64,000 nucleotides of DNA, from assembly GCF_900142915.1 (NCBI RefSeq), contig NZ_FRCM01000001.1, positions 1,364,001-1,428,000 of the forward strand. The letters run 5' to 3'. Under the pieces are notes generated by a model, which was given only the letters and a program-made list of their open reading frames with translations, did not search any database and was not told the origin of the DNA. The position numbers were made by a program, and so were the translations under genes. This document shows, one piece after another, positions 1-8,949 of this stretch. This DNA is from Mucilaginibacter sp. OK098 (GTDB taxonomy: Bacteria; Bacteroidota; Bacteroidia; Sphingobacteriales; Sphingobacteriaceae). Within the stretch, counting starts at the first letter, position 1, and each line of letters begins with the position of its first letter.

Positions 1-866
1 AGTTTTAATCCGGCGGCAGTACATGCGTCAATGGCCGCTTTAGCAGCATCGGCCGCTTTTTGCCATTTTGAAGCATCGTAGGCGCTTGAAAAAAGAGGTG
101 TCCCATTTTTATTTTTGATCCCCGTATAATCAGGATTCCCGTTAAATAAAGGGCTTGCTGCTGTGGCCAAAACTTCTGCTTTAACAGATAGCGCAATAAC
201 CGAGGTTATCCGGCCTAGTTCCTGCGCCTTATTATCAATAACCGCCGGCAGGTTTGGCGCTGCTTCATCCAGCAATTGGGTGATGTAGCTGAAAACAGAA
301 TCAACGGGTGACCTGGCTACCCTTACCTGCTCTGTTGAAGCTGTTATATCTAAATTTGTTTTGATGATAGGGATCGGTCCGTATAAACGCACCAGGTAAT
401 AATGATAGTAAGCTTTCAGAAATTTCACTTCTGCTATCCAGCGTTGTTTCTCAGACGGGCTCAGGTCAACGGGTTTATCAATATTTTCAAGCATGGTGTT
501 ACACCTGCGGATTGACCGGTAAATGGCCACCCCTCCGTTTTCACCATCCCAAAAATTGAGGCCTACATTAGCACTGGTTTGGGTTCCGCGGATAAGCGCA
601 AATCCAGTTTCCATAAGCGGGTGGTTGGTAAGGTCATTAGGATAAATGATCTCGGATGAAGTAGTAAACCCAACGTTGGCCGTGGGGTCATAAAACTGCT
701 GTAACGTAGCATAGCAGGTAAAAAGATAATTTTCTGCTTCATTGCGGTTTCTGAAGGCATAATCCAGCGTGCCGGTATTGTCAGGAACAACATTCAGGTA
801 TTTTTTACATGACACTCCCGAAAATACCAGGATCATCAGTAGTAAGATTTTATAATATTTTTTCAT
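1..866 (-). CDS. SusD/RagB-family outer-membrane lipoprotein (3' end outside window)
   Basis: The frame is open from ATG at 866 to the window edge, so the C-terminal part is missing. The protein starts with a lipoprotein signal ending in GVSC (Cys20), followed by KKYLNVVPD, the usual SusD N-terminus. Further on it has the AEVKFLKAYYHYYLVRLYG segment of the SusD TPR core and an ATAASPLFNGNPDYTG stretch. SusD proteins sit on the cell surface as lids over SusC channels and bind the imported glycan or peptide. It follows the SusC gene by 30 bp on the same strand, so the two are surely co-transcribed. The substrate cannot be told from this fragment. Confidence 0.93.
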   Translation of the reverse strand, partial: MKKYYKILLLMILVFSGVSCKKYLNVVPDNTGTLDYAFRNRNEAENYLFTCYATLQQFYDPTANVGFTTSSEIIYPNDLTNHPLMETGFALIRGTQTSANVGLNFWDGENGGVAIYRSIRRCNTMLENIDKPVDLSPSEKQRWIAEVKFLKAYYHYYLVRLYGPIPIIKTNLDITASTEQVRVARSPVDSVFSYITQLLDEAAPNLPAVIDNKAQELGRITSVIALSVKAEVLATAASPLFNGNPDYTGIKNKNGTPLFSSAYDASKWQKAADAAKAAIDACTAAGLK

Positions 867-896
867 AATTCTATTATTTATAAAAAATAAAGGATG

Positions 897-3800
897 CTAT
901 AAAGTGGCGGTTATGCCTATATTGAATACTTTTTGTATAGGATAGGCAAATCCATTACCTCCAAGCTCCGGATCCCACAATTTAAAGGGGGCCCATGTAT
1001 ACAGGTTTAAGCCATTAAAATAGATGCGGCATTTATTAACGCTTATTTTTTTGGTAAAGGATGAAGGCAAAGTATAGCCAAACTCTACTGATTTAAGGCG
1101 CAGAAAACTCCCGTCGCGCATCCAATAGGTACTATTCTGGCGGTTGTTCTCTATCTGGTTGCCTGTTACACCTAACCTTGGGTATTGCGCATACAAGTTT
1201 TGGTTATCTTCAGACCAATGATCATCGGCGAATGCCTTTAACAATTGCGTATTACCATAGATATAAGGATCGGGGCTTTGAATAAAGGGGCTTACCCGGT
1301 TTGGATCAATAAAGAATGATACCCTTGCCTGTCCCTGGAAAAATGCAGACAGGTCAAAACCTTTATACCCTGAAGAAATACCGTAACCATAAACAATTTC
1401 AGGAATTGTAGGGTAGCCGATAAAGGTTTCATCTGCCCCATCAATCTTTCCATCTCCGTTCAAATCGCGGTATTTTATATCACCTCCTTTTGGGGCTACG
1501 CCATTGGTTGAAAAGATCTGCGACGGGGAATTCCTGGCTTCATTATCGTCAACAAACAGACGTTCTGCAATGTAGCCGTACTGACGGTCAATAGGTTGCC
1601 CCGACTCATATCGATATGCTTCATTGTATTGGGGCTGTTCATAGTTGCCGTAAGTGCTTGTAGCAAAGGTAAAGTTACCGCGACCCTGGATCCAGAAATT
1701 TTTACCCAACGCTTGCTTATAATCCATTTGGAGATCAATACCTTTCGTATTGGCTGTTCCCAAATTAGCAGTAACACTTGACTCAAGTCCCATTGTTGCG
1801 GGTATGGTACGTTGCTGCAAAATATTATACCTGTGATATTTGTAAACCTCGGCTACTACATTCAAGTTTTTTAATAATGTAAATTCCAGGCCAACATTAG
1901 CCTGGCGCGAGGTTTCCCAGGTAATACCCGGATTGGCATAGTTATTAACTGTTACGCCATTGCGTGTGTAACCATTATTGGTGCCAAATGTAGCGGGATT
2001 GCCGCCATTTAGATTTACGTTAGAAATGTAGTAAAATCGTTGTGAGCCAATATCATCGTTACCTACTATACCGTAGCTCCCGCGTATTTTTAAACGTGAA
2101 ATTATATTCGCCAGATCATCGTTCCAGAACTTCTCTTCAGACACTATCCATGATGCACCTAACGTTGGGAAAAATCCAAACCTGTGATCGGCAGAAAAAC
2201 GTTCGGTTCCATTATAACCAAAGTTAAATTCTAAAAAGTACCGGCTTTTGAACGAATAAGTAGCACGGCCCGCCACTGTTATATTACGGTAAGGCAATGA
2301 GTATTGCAGATCCTGCTGTTTTGTAACAGGGTTTTTGGCATTTGAATAAACAGTTTGCTGCTGCGTGCCAATCAATGAGGCGCTCAGGTTATGATCTCCT
2401 AACCGCTTACTGTAATCTAACACGCCCTGGAAATATATATAGGTGTTTAAATTATCCGTGCTTGGATCCCTGTTGTATGTTAAGTATTCAGTAGCCACAT
2501 TATTTCCGGTTGGCTGCGGATTGAGCCATTGAAGCGTATACTGATTTGATGTTTTATCGTAATTCTCTACGTTGTAATAGAACGGGGAATATCCCATTTG
2601 TGATTCAAAATACGAATAACGGTTGGTATGGAATAACCCATGAAAATTAAGGCCATCTGTTATAAACCTCAAATTCTGGTTAAGTTCCAGCTGTGCTGAC
2701 AATCTTGATTCGGAGTAATTTTTGTGCCCGCGTAATAAAGCCGCATAGGGATTATTATATTGGATACTGTTATTACCACCAACATTACCAAACAAAATAT
2801 GCTTTGTATTCACATTGGCAGAATCTGCCGGGAAGTAAGCAGGGAATAACACAGGGCTGGTGTGCATGGCTACATTGTACAGATCTGTCTGAAACGATGC
2901 ATCAGTTGTTAGCGGGCCATTGTATTCATTAAACATGCCCTCCAGCCTAACAATAAGTTCTGTTGTTTTAGAAAGATTAATGTTAACATTTGAACGTAAC
3001 TGGTAGTTCCTGAAATTAACATTGTTATTATTATTGTTCGCGATATCCTGATTAAGGATCCCATGATCTATACTGTATGAACCGGAAACATAAAATTTAG
3101 CCAGTTCATTGCCGCCACTTACACTCATATCCGCCCTTTGTGTGAGGGTGTGTTTTTTAAATAACAAGTTTAGCCAGTCGACGGCGGGATAAACATATTG
3201 ATTACTGCCCGGCGCATGCGCCAGCGTGGCCTGCGTATTTATGATCTTATTTTCAGGGAATGGCAAAGGGCTTAACGGGTCGCGGGTGATGGTAGCTTCG
3301 TTATACAGCCGCATGTAAGTTATAGGATCTGCCAGCTGCAAAGTTTGGGCCGATTGTGAAATAGAATTCTCATACCTGAAACTAATTTTCGTTTTACCTA
3401 TCTTACCTTCTTTGGTGCTAACCAATATAACACCGTTGGCTCCTCTTGCTCCGTAAAGTGCGGTTGCGCTCGCATCTTTTAAAATAGAAAAACTGGCAAT
3501 ATCATCAACCTGTAAACGGGCAAGGTCATTTGCCGAAAGCTCAACGTTATCAATCAGGATCAGCGGGCTTTTATTATAACCAAATGTTGTTACCCCCCTG
3601 ATAAAGAATTGCGCATTATCCTGGCCTGGCTGACCGCTCGGCTGATAGGCTATCACACCGGCTATCTGCCCGGCAAGCGCATTGGTAAGATTGCTTGCCG
3701 GGATCTTTAAATCTTCCGGCTTTACAGTAGTAACAGACCCCACTACGGCCTCCCTCCTTTCCTTTCTTCCGTAAGCAGTAACTACTACTTCCTCGGCCTG

Positions 3801-4436
3801 TTTAATATCTTCCAATAAAACAATATTAAACAGTTTATTATCCGGGCTTACGGTAAAGTTTTGCGAAGCAAAACCAACAAAAGAAACCCTGATCACGGCG
3901 CCGTTATTTACGTCTAAAATAAACTTGCCATTCCTGTCCGTGACCGTTCCCTGTTTGGGATTATCCACTACGGAAATAGTCACCCCCTGCAGGGGCGTTC
4001 CTTTATTGTCCCTGACCGTTCCCGTTACCGTAATATCGGCGATGATCGAAGCTACAGGGGCGCTTGTATTAATACCCGATCTATCTTTAATAATAACTGA
4101 TTTACCTTCAATGGTGTAGGTAAGGTTAAAATCTTTTAAACAGATGTTCAGCGCCTCTTCAATAGTGCTGTTTTGAAAGTTTACATTTAGTTTATGGGTA
4201 TTCTTAATGCTTTTGGGCGACCAGAAAACGTTATACCCGGTTTGTTTATTAATTTCATTTAACACTTTTTTTAACGAGACATCATTTTCCCTATAAGTGA
4301 TTTTTTGAGAAAAAACCACTGCGCTTGCCTGCATAAAAGCAAGAAAGAGGATAAATATGGTAATCTTCATTGTGCGCAGAAATTTCTTGGCGTAGCCCGA
4401 AGGCATACAAATGTTTGTAGTAAAAAATTTATACAT
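897..4436 (-). CDS. SusC/RagA TonB-dependent outer-membrane transporter with N-terminal STN domain
   Basis: 1179 residues. A cleavable signal (hydrophobic around residues 23-43) is followed by an STN signalling domain (about 45-115), a carboxypeptidase-regulatory-like beta domain (about 135-210), then the plug (VVVTAYGRKERREAVVGS, ILKDASATALYGARGANGV) and a beta-barrel to the C-terminus. The STN domain marks this as a transducer that talks to a FecR anti-sigma factor, and FecR lies directly upstream (185-bp gap). With the downstream SusD it forms an outer-membrane uptake pair driven by TonB. The start at 4436 gives the long leader usual for this class; an internal Met at residue 23 (4370) is the alternative. 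Confidence 0.95.
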   Translation of the reverse strand: MYKFFTTNICMPSGYAKKFLRTMKITIFILFLAFMQASAVVFSQKITYRENDVSLKKVLNEINKQTGYNVFWSPKSIKNTHKLNVNFQNSTIEEALNICLKDFNLTYTIEGKSVIIKDRSGINTSAPVASIIADITVTGTVRDNKGTPLQGVTISVVDNPKQGTVTDRNGKFILDVNNGAVIRVSFVGFASQNFTVSPDNKLFNIVLLEDIKQAEEVVVTAYGRKERREAVVGSVTTVKPEDLKIPASNLTNALAGQIAGVIAYQPSGQPGQDNAQFFIRGVTTFGYNKSPLILIDNVELSANDLARLQVDDIASFSILKDASATALYGARGANGVILVSTKEGKIGKTKISFRYENSISQSAQTLQLADPITYMRLYNEATITRDPLSPLPFPENKIINTQATLAHAPGSNQYVYPAVDWLNLLFKKHTLTQRADMSVSGGNELAKFYVSGSYSIDHGILNQDIANNNNNNVNFRNYQLRSNVNINLSKTTELIVRLEGMFNEYNGPLTTDASFQTDLYNVAMHTSPVLFPAYFPADSANVNTKHILFGNVGGNNSIQYNNPYAALLRGHKNYSESRLSAQLELNQNLRFITDGLNFHGLFHTNRYSYFESQMGYSPFYYNVENYDKTSNQYTLQWLNPQPTGNNVATEYLTYNRDPSTDNLNTYIYFQGVLDYSKRLGDHNLSASLIGTQQQTVYSNAKNPVTKQQDLQYSLPYRNITVAGRATYSFKSRYFLEFNFGYNGTERFSADHRFGFFPTLGASWIVSEEKFWNDDLANIISRLKIRGSYGIVGNDDIGSQRFYYISNVNLNGGNPATFGTNNGYTRNGVTVNNYANPGITWETSRQANVGLEFTLLKNLNVVAEVYKYHRYNILQQRTIPATMGLESSVTANLGTANTKGIDLQMDYKQALGKNFWIQGRGNFTFATSTYGNYEQPQYNEAYRYESGQPIDRQYGYIAERLFVDDNEARNSPSQIFSTNGVAPKGGDIKYRDLNGDGKIDGADETFIGYPTIPEIVYGYGISSGYKGFDLSAFFQGQARVSFFIDPNRVSPFIQSPDPYIYGNTQLLKAFADDHWSEDNQNLYAQYPRLGVTGNQIENNRQNSTYWMRDGSFLRLKSVEFGYTLPSSFTKKISVNKCRIYFNGLNLYTWAPFKLWDPELGGNGFAYPIQKVFNIGITATL

Positions 4437-4621
4437 TTGTTAAGGCTGTTTTTAAGTAAGAAATGTTAAGACAATTACATTAGTGTTTAAATAAGCCATT
4501 GAGCAGGGGCATCACGAGTGCTCCTGTTCTGCTTTTTAAACCTTTTATCTTACGCTAAGGCGGGGTTTCTATATTTCTCATCGTTTAGTTGGTTTTAATT
4601 GGTTTAATTATTGATCTTCAA

Positions 4622-5818
4622 TCAGGGCGATTGATTTTTCTTTCGTATTTTAATGGTTGAACCTTCTATACTGAACCGGGCATCGCCGGTTTGCTCCATA
4701 ATTTTGAGTAGCGTTGAAATATTGGAGAAACGGGTTGTTATTGCTCCAAATGTTTCATTTTTTAAACTTTCGTCCTCAAAAACAACAGCAACATTATACC
4801 ATCGGGCCACACTTTTCATTATGTTCTCCAATTTTTCATCGTCAAAATTGAAATAGCCGTTTTTCCATGCAATTACCTCTTCAGTATTTATTTCAGAAAC
4901 TTTGATGCCGTTTGCAACAGCTGCTTGTTGCCCCGGGATCAGAAGGGTAGTTTTACCACCTGCTATGATGCGTACCTTGCCTTGCAACAGGCTTGTTTTT
5001 GAGCTTGCTTCATCATCATAGGCGTTTACATTAAAACGGGTCCCCAGGTCTTCTATAACCTGTTTATTAGTTATTACACGGAACGGAAGCGCGGCATTAT
5101 GCACCACTTCAAAATAAGCTTCCCCTTTTAATTCAACACGGCGTTCCTTTGCCGAGTTAAAGTTTACCGGGAATTTAAGTGATGAAAATGCATTGAGCCA
5201 TACCTTTGATCCATCAGGTAAGATCACCTGGAATTGCCCTCCCTTTGGCGTTTCAATTGTATTAAAAGCTAATGGTTGAGTTATGCCGGATGCGGTGTTT
5301 GGATCTCCGGATGATTTTATGGTATAGATCAACTGTCCTTTAGTCGATTTAGTTATTTGAATCCCGTTCTGACTGGCGATTTCCCCCTTCCCTGTATCGG
5401 TTAATGCTATTTTCGAGCCATTAGCCAGCGTTAATATAGCCTGATTACGACCTGGCGGGATATCATTTTTCTGTACTAAAGCATTGTTGGTTTTATTTGC
5501 CCGACCGGAAAACTTTGAAATAAACAGCCATGAGCCACCAACAATCAGCAGAACGGCTGCCGCTGCTAACCACTTTATGTGCAGGATCCTTCCCGAGGGA
5601 GGTTTTATTTCACGATTTAAGCGCGAAAGCATAAAATCGCCAACGGCTTCCTCGCTTTCCGGGAATTCAGCATCCTGGTATGCCTTTTGGCGATACCATT
5701 TTAGCAACTCCTCCTTTTCAGTTTCGGAAGCAGTATTATCCCTGTACTTCTGGATTAAAGTGTAAATACGTTTCTGGTTCAATTGGTTATTGAGTGTTAG
5801 TACAGATGTGTACCGCAC
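4622..5818 (-). CDS. FecR-family anti-sigma factor
   Basis: 398 residues. The N-terminal cytoplasmic part (RIYTLIQKYRDNTASETEKEELLKW pattern) is the sigma-binding region. One transmembrane segment follows (about residues 80-102), then the periplasmic FecR domain (LPDGSKVWLNAFSSLKFP) and a C-terminal DUF4974 domain. FecR holds an ECF sigma factor until the STN domain of its SusC partner reports ligand. The SusC gene lies just downstream, as expected. The sigma factor that normally precedes FecR is absent: upstream come 450 bp of palindromic repeats and a gene on the other strand. The nearest ECF sigma gene is at 14213-14803. Confidence 0.94.
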   Translation of the reverse strand: MRYTSVLTLNNQLNQKRIYTLIQKYRDNTASETEKEELLKWYRQKAYQDAEFPESEEAVGDFMLSRLNREIKPPSGRILHIKWLAAAAVLLIVGGSWLFISKFSGRANKTNNALVQKNDIPPGRNQAILTLANGSKIALTDTGKGEIASQNGIQITKSTKGQLIYTIKSSGDPNTASGITQPLAFNTIETPKGGQFQVILPDGSKVWLNAFSSLKFPVNFNSAKERRVELKGEAYFEVVHNAALPFRVITNKQVIEDLGTRFNVNAYDDEASSKTSLLQGKVRIIAGGKTTLLIPGQQAAVANGIKVSEINTEEVIAWKNGYFNFDDEKLENIMKSVARWYNVAVVFEDESLKNETFGAITTRFSNISTLLKIMEQTGDARFSIEGSTIKIRKKNQSP

Positions 5819-5940
5819 GAATGGCTTAACCCTACATGGTTATTAAAATATTTTTAATAAAATTAAAAAATGTGCCGTTTTATAGCTTTTGATGGCGCTT
5901 CGCCACTTTTGGTGATAAGTTAATTTGCTAAGACCCGCCG

Positions 5941-6098
5941 GTTCAAGCGTCTCGCTTGAACCCCGACAGCGGTCAGCGTCCCGCTGACGTTACAAAATGA
6001 CCGTTAGTGAAGTTTTGGTATTGTTGCTGTTTTGTTTAAAAAAGTTATTGTAAGCGGGACGCTTACATTTGTTTGGGTTCAAGCGGGACGCTTGAACC
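5941..6098. repeat. REP-type palindrome cluster, left of the RAYT gene
   Basis: Four near-perfect palindromes: 5941-5961 (GTTCAAGCG-type), 5972-5988 (GTCAGCG-type), 6050-6066 (GTAAGCG-type) and 6076-6098 (GGTTCAAGCG-type), plus a half-site at 6111-6130. All share the core AGCGGGACGCT (or its complement; one copy has a T) but the outer stem bases differ in matched pairs. A GGCGGGT or CCCGCC tail flanks the TTCAA type. They fill most of the 450-bp gap between FecR and the DUF3224 gene; the rest is AT-rich sequence in which I see nothing. Confidence 0.9.
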
Positions 6099-6268
6099 GG
6101 CGGGTGGGTGGGCTTGAACCGGCGGGTAATTAATTTACTTATTGCAATTTTTTTTATTTACTGCTGACATAGGGTTGTCAATGGCAACTATATTTTTGAT
6201 TGATGAACAGCGGGTGATATACCGAAAAAAGAGATAATTCAGAATCATAGATAATTAATTATAACCAG

Positions 6269-6763
6269 ATGAATGTCTTACTTAAACTATTGGTTACCGG
6301 GGCTGTTTCAACAATTTTGATGATAAACGGACCAATTAAAACTATTAAAAAAGAAAAACACATGCAAGCAAAAGGAACATTTGAAGTAAAGGTGAACCCG
6401 GCTGAGACAACCCAGATTGAAAAAGATGCAGGCATTGGCCGGTTTACGATTGACAAAAAATGGAGCGGTGACCTGGCCGGTACCTCGAAAGGATCAATGC
6501 TTACAAGCCTGGTTGAAAGTACCGGCACGATGGCCTATGTGGCGCTGGAAAAAGTTGACGGAAAACTCGGAGGTAAAAGCGGAAGTTTCTATTTTACGCA
6601 CAATGCGACAATGAAGAAGGGCGATGCCTCCAGCGGCATAATGAAGATCGTTGTTGTAGCAGGTACGGGCACAGGTGAACTTACCGGGATTAGTGGTGAA
6701 CTAAAGATCATTATAGATGCCAAAGGCGGACATTCATATATATTTGATTATGAGCTTCCTTAA
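6269..6763 (+). CDS. DUF3224-family protein
   Basis: 164 residues from ATG 6269, or 133 from the internal ATG at 6362. Family homologues usually begin near the latter (MQAKGTFEVKV), and 6362 is preceded by an A-rich stretch typical of Bacteroidota starts; the first 31 residues are hydrophobic but lack a clear cleavage site. The core (GRFTIDKKWSGDL, GTMAYVALEKVDGKL, GSFYFTHNATM, GTGELTGISGEL, HSYIFDYEL) is the DUF3224 beta-barrel pattern, lipocalin-like and of unknown function. It is a single gene on the plus strand with repeats on both sides and no operon partner. Confidence 0.85.
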   Translation: MNVLLKLLVTGAVSTILMINGPIKTIKKEKHMQAKGTFEVKVNPAETTQIEKDAGIGRFTIDKKWSGDLAGTSKGSMLTSLVESTGTMAYVALEKVDGKLGGKSGSFYFTHNATMKKGDASSGIMKIVVVAGTGTGELTGISGELKIIIDAKGGHSYIFDYELP

Positions 6764-6821
6764 GTATATTTAACTAAATTGAATTAACGATAATTCACCT
6801 TCTATATTTGATTTTCTCGCC

Positions 6822-6870
6822 GGTTCAAGCGTCCCGCTTGAACCCAGCCAAATGTAAGCGTCCCGCTTAC
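6822..6870. repeat. REP-type palindrome pair upstream of RAYT
   Basis: Two palindromes, 6822-6844 (GGTTCAAGCG-type) and 6854-6870 (GTAAGCG-type), 9 bp apart. The same pair in opposite orientation lies at 6050-6098. They end 46 bp before the transposase start. Confidence 0.9.
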
Positions 6871-6916
6871 AACAAGCATTTTGCAGTGTCGAAAAAATAG
6901 CTGCATATTTATTACC

Positions 6917-7438
6917 ATGCAACGCAACGCCTCAACCGACGAGCTTTACTTCGTGACCCTAACCGTGGTAGATTGGATAGATGTATTTACCCGTCGCTAT
7001 TACAACGATTTCATCATCGAAAACCTGGCATGGTGTCAGCAAAACGCGAACCTGAATATTTACGCCTATGTTATCATGACCAACCATATCCACATGGTGG
7101 CCAATGTTACCGATGGATCGTTAGGCGATGTATTGGGACGCTTTAAAAGCTACACATCAAAAGAGCTTTACAAAATGATAGTTGGCAACGCGCAGGAAAG
7201 CCGACGGGAATGGATGCTGCAAGCTTTTGACATGGCCGGCAAACATAATCCGTTAAATGAAAAACATCAGTTTTGGCAGAATGGCAATTATCCGGTTGTG
7301 CTTTATACACCAGCGGTGATTGAGCAAAAAATCGATTACACTCACGAAAACCCGGTAAGAGCAGGCTTTGTGGGTTCGGCGCATGAATATTGGTATAGCA
7401 GCGCCAACCCGGAAAGTCCGCTGAAGATTGTTTGGTAA
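6917..7438 (+). CDS. REP-associated tyrosine transposase (RAYT, Y1/HUH family)
   Basis: 173 residues from ATG 6917; a TTG at 6881 would add 12 residues but falls in repeat-flanking DNA. The HUH motif is in VIMTNHIHMV, and the catalytic Tyr with the family C-terminal signature is in IDYTHENPVRAGFV. RAYTs are single-copy relatives of IS200/IS605 transposases that nick and rejoin REP palindromes and are thought to spread them. This one is flanked by palindromes at 5941-6098, 6822-6870 and 7440-7559, so element and enzyme sit together. The stop codon at 7436-7438 directly abuts the next palindrome. Confidence 0.93.
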   Translation: MQRNASTDELYFVTLTVVDWIDVFTRRYYNDFIIENLAWCQQNANLNIYAYVIMTNHIHMVANVTDGSLGDVLGRFKSYTSKELYKMIVGNAQESRREWMLQAFDMAGKHNPLNEKHQFWQNGNYPVVLYTPAVIEQKIDYTHENPVRAGFVGSAHEYWYSSANPESPLKIVW

Positions 7439-7439
7439 C

Positions 7440-7559
7440 GTCAGCGGGACGCTGACCGGGGATAGGATTCAAGCGGGACGCTTGAACCGGCGGGGGATTT
7501 ATTTGGTGACGTCAGCGGGACGCTGACCGGGGTTGGGGTTCAAGCGGGACGCTTGAACC
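7440..7559. repeat. REP-type palindrome cluster, right of the RAYT gene
   Basis: Four palindromes in the order GTCAG, TTCAA, GTCAG, TTCAA: 7440-7456, 7468-7486, 7511-7527 and 7537-7559. The two pairs are near-identical composite units separated by 24 bp and carry the GGCGGGGG tail. The right end interrupts the coding sequence of the gene at 7512-7829. Confidence 0.9.
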
Positions 7560-7829
7560 GGCGGGGGGGTTTGAATTGTGAACATTTGAATAAGATTTTA
7601 CTTCCAGGTGCAGTTCTTTCAGGAGTGTATTCAAATTTTTATGAAGAAATGTTTCTTTCCGGGAAATAATGTTATCCTTCAAAAATTTTGTGGTATCCTG
7701 ATTGATGGTTAAGGTCATTGTTTTTACCAGAATTAAAATGTCGCGGCTGTTTAATGCGTTGCTTTCTTTGCCTAAACCAAGACAAAACACCATGATCAAG
7801 TAGATGTGCTTTTTGACATTTGCCTCCAT
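7512..7829 (-). pseudogene. Truncated second copy of the adjacent secreted-protein gene, cut by REP repeats
   Basis: 105 residues. Residues 43-88 match the neighbour at 7829-8314 closely (NQDTTKFLKDNIISRKE against GQDTAKYLKETILPHKE; LEVKSYSNVHNS against LNVKSYSYIHNS). Right after HNS the match stops and the frame runs into the REP palindromes, giving a nonsense tail. The second half of the family (about 70 residues) is missing. The start overlaps the stop of the upstream copy as TAATG, so the pair arose by tandem duplication and was translationally coupled before the REP insertion or deletion. Function unknown. Confidence 0.75.
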
Positions 7830-8314
7830 TATTCACCGCTACTTACAACGAGATCCTTCACGGTTAATTTGCCGTAATAATCTTTCTCGCCTTGCAGCCA
7901 GGCACCTTGGCCCTTGTATTGGAGCGTCCAGGCTTCGTTCCGGGGAATCTCCTTGTCAAAATACACTGTAATTGTAGGAACGTTTATATGACGGTGTAAT
8001 TTTTCTGAACTGATTTTATCATCGTCAAAAAAAAGAACGATTCCCCTTAAAGGCTGGCCTGGTTTTGAATTATGGATATAAGAATAAGACTTTACATTTA
8101 AATTCAGTTCTGTAAGCAGCACATTCAGTTGCTGATGAACAAATTTTTCTTTATGCGGGAGAATGGTTTCCTTTAAATATTTCGCGGTGTCCTGGCCAGG
8201 GTTTATAGCCCATGGACAGGATAACCAATTATGGAACTGGTTTTTATTTATTGCGCCGTTAGCTTTACAGGTTATCAAGATAGCTGCTACAGCTAGTATC
8301 AAATATTTTTTCAT
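7829..8314 (-). CDS. Small secreted protein of unknown function
   Basis: 161 residues with an N-terminal signal sequence (MKKYLILAVAAILITCKANG; a Cys at residue 16 could make it a lipoprotein). I do not recognise the family. The mature part has a helical stretch (KYLKETILPHKEKFVHQQLNVLLTELNL) and a beta-rich second half (ITVYFDKEIP, WTLQYKGQGAWLQ). It lies 18 bp downstream of the frameshifted lipoprotein gene, so the two form one transcription unit, and a truncated copy of itself follows. A lipoprotein with a C-terminal hydrolase-like domain followed by a duplicated small secreted protein could be an effector-immunity arrangement, but nothing in the sequence proves this. Confidence 0.7.
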   Translation of the reverse strand: MKKYLILAVAAILITCKANGAINKNQFHNWLSCPWAINPGQDTAKYLKETILPHKEKFVHQQLNVLLTELNLNVKSYSYIHNSKPGQPLRGIVLFFDDDKISSEKLHRHINVPTITVYFDKEIPRNEAWTLQYKGQGAWLQGEKDYYGKLTVKDLVVSSGE

Positions 8315-8332
8315 TTCTTTTGTTTTTATGTT

Positions 8333-8944
8333 TTAATCTACATTACAAGGGGAAGGTTGGTATACAGTAACTCCGTTGACCGTCGTCTGCGTAAAGTGTA
8401 CAGCCAAAAAGTTGCCGCTTGCATCCGCTTTTAACAACGTTATGCCCGTGTTATAATTGCCCAGGAAATAAACCATGGCAGCTTCTTCGCCTGCAATACC
8501 TGCCGCTATACTTTCAGCACTTGTCGGGTTATTGGGATTAGCTGCATGTTCGATCAAATAAGCATTATTGGCTTTCTGACCGACCTTATTATCAATATCA
8601 TTTCCCAATGTTTTATTGTCATCAAAATCCCCTGTAAAATTGCCGCTGGCATCTTTCTGTAAGTAGCTTTCATTATATTTTGCAAAAAAAGCCTTAAACG
8701 CATTCAGGTCGGAAACTACCAGTGCATATTTAGCCGTAGGCGATACCACAAGATCTGTTTTTATATTGTTGTGGCTAACTGATAATTCACCCAATTGATA
8801 TACATCGTATGGGGACGGTTGAGGGAAGGAACTTGCATCATGTGAGTGCCCTATCGCTGTCGTATTGGCTGTAATGTTAGTTGATGAAAACGCAGCGCTT
8901 TCCGTAGTCGCAACCGGGGTTGATGCAGTAAATGTTGATCCCAC
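8333..8944 (-). CDS. C-terminal half of a frameshifted lipoprotein, with JAMM-like HxH...S..D motif
   Basis: The apparent start is a GTG at 8944, but the same frame stays open upstream to 9025 and there encodes sensible protein (ITNAFNSAIGYSNSDREAAFHVDKV) that joins the upstream reading frame. It is therefore probably the second half of one gene. It carries GHSHDASSFPQPSPYD, which fits the zinc-binding HxH-x8-S-x2-D pattern of JAMM/MPN-type hydrolases and of DUF4329-like domains in Bacteroidota secreted proteins; a Glu in SDREAA could complete the site. No signal peptide of its own. Metal-dependent peptidase activity is a guess from this motif. Confidence 0.6.
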   Translation of the reverse strand: MGSTFTASTPVATTESAAFSSTNITANTTAIGHSHDASSFPQPSPYDVYQLGELSVSHNNIKTDLVVSPTAKYALVVSDLNAFKAFFAKYNESYLQKDASGNFTGDFDDNKTLGNDIDNKVGQKANNAYLIEHAANPNNPTSAESIAAGIAGEEAAMVYFLGNYNTGITLLKADASGNFLAVHFTQTTVNGVTVYQPSPCNVD

Positions 8945-8949
8945 TTTAT

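Noticed and set aside
6881..6916. TTG start giving a 12-residue longer transposase
   Set aside because: The extension is not family-like and begins 11 bp after a REP palindrome; ATG 6917 fits the family start.
5941..7559. Palindromes resembling a CRISPR array
   Set aside because: Units are perfect palindromes with short irregular spacing and coding genes between them; no constant spacer length and no cas genes. REP elements explain them.
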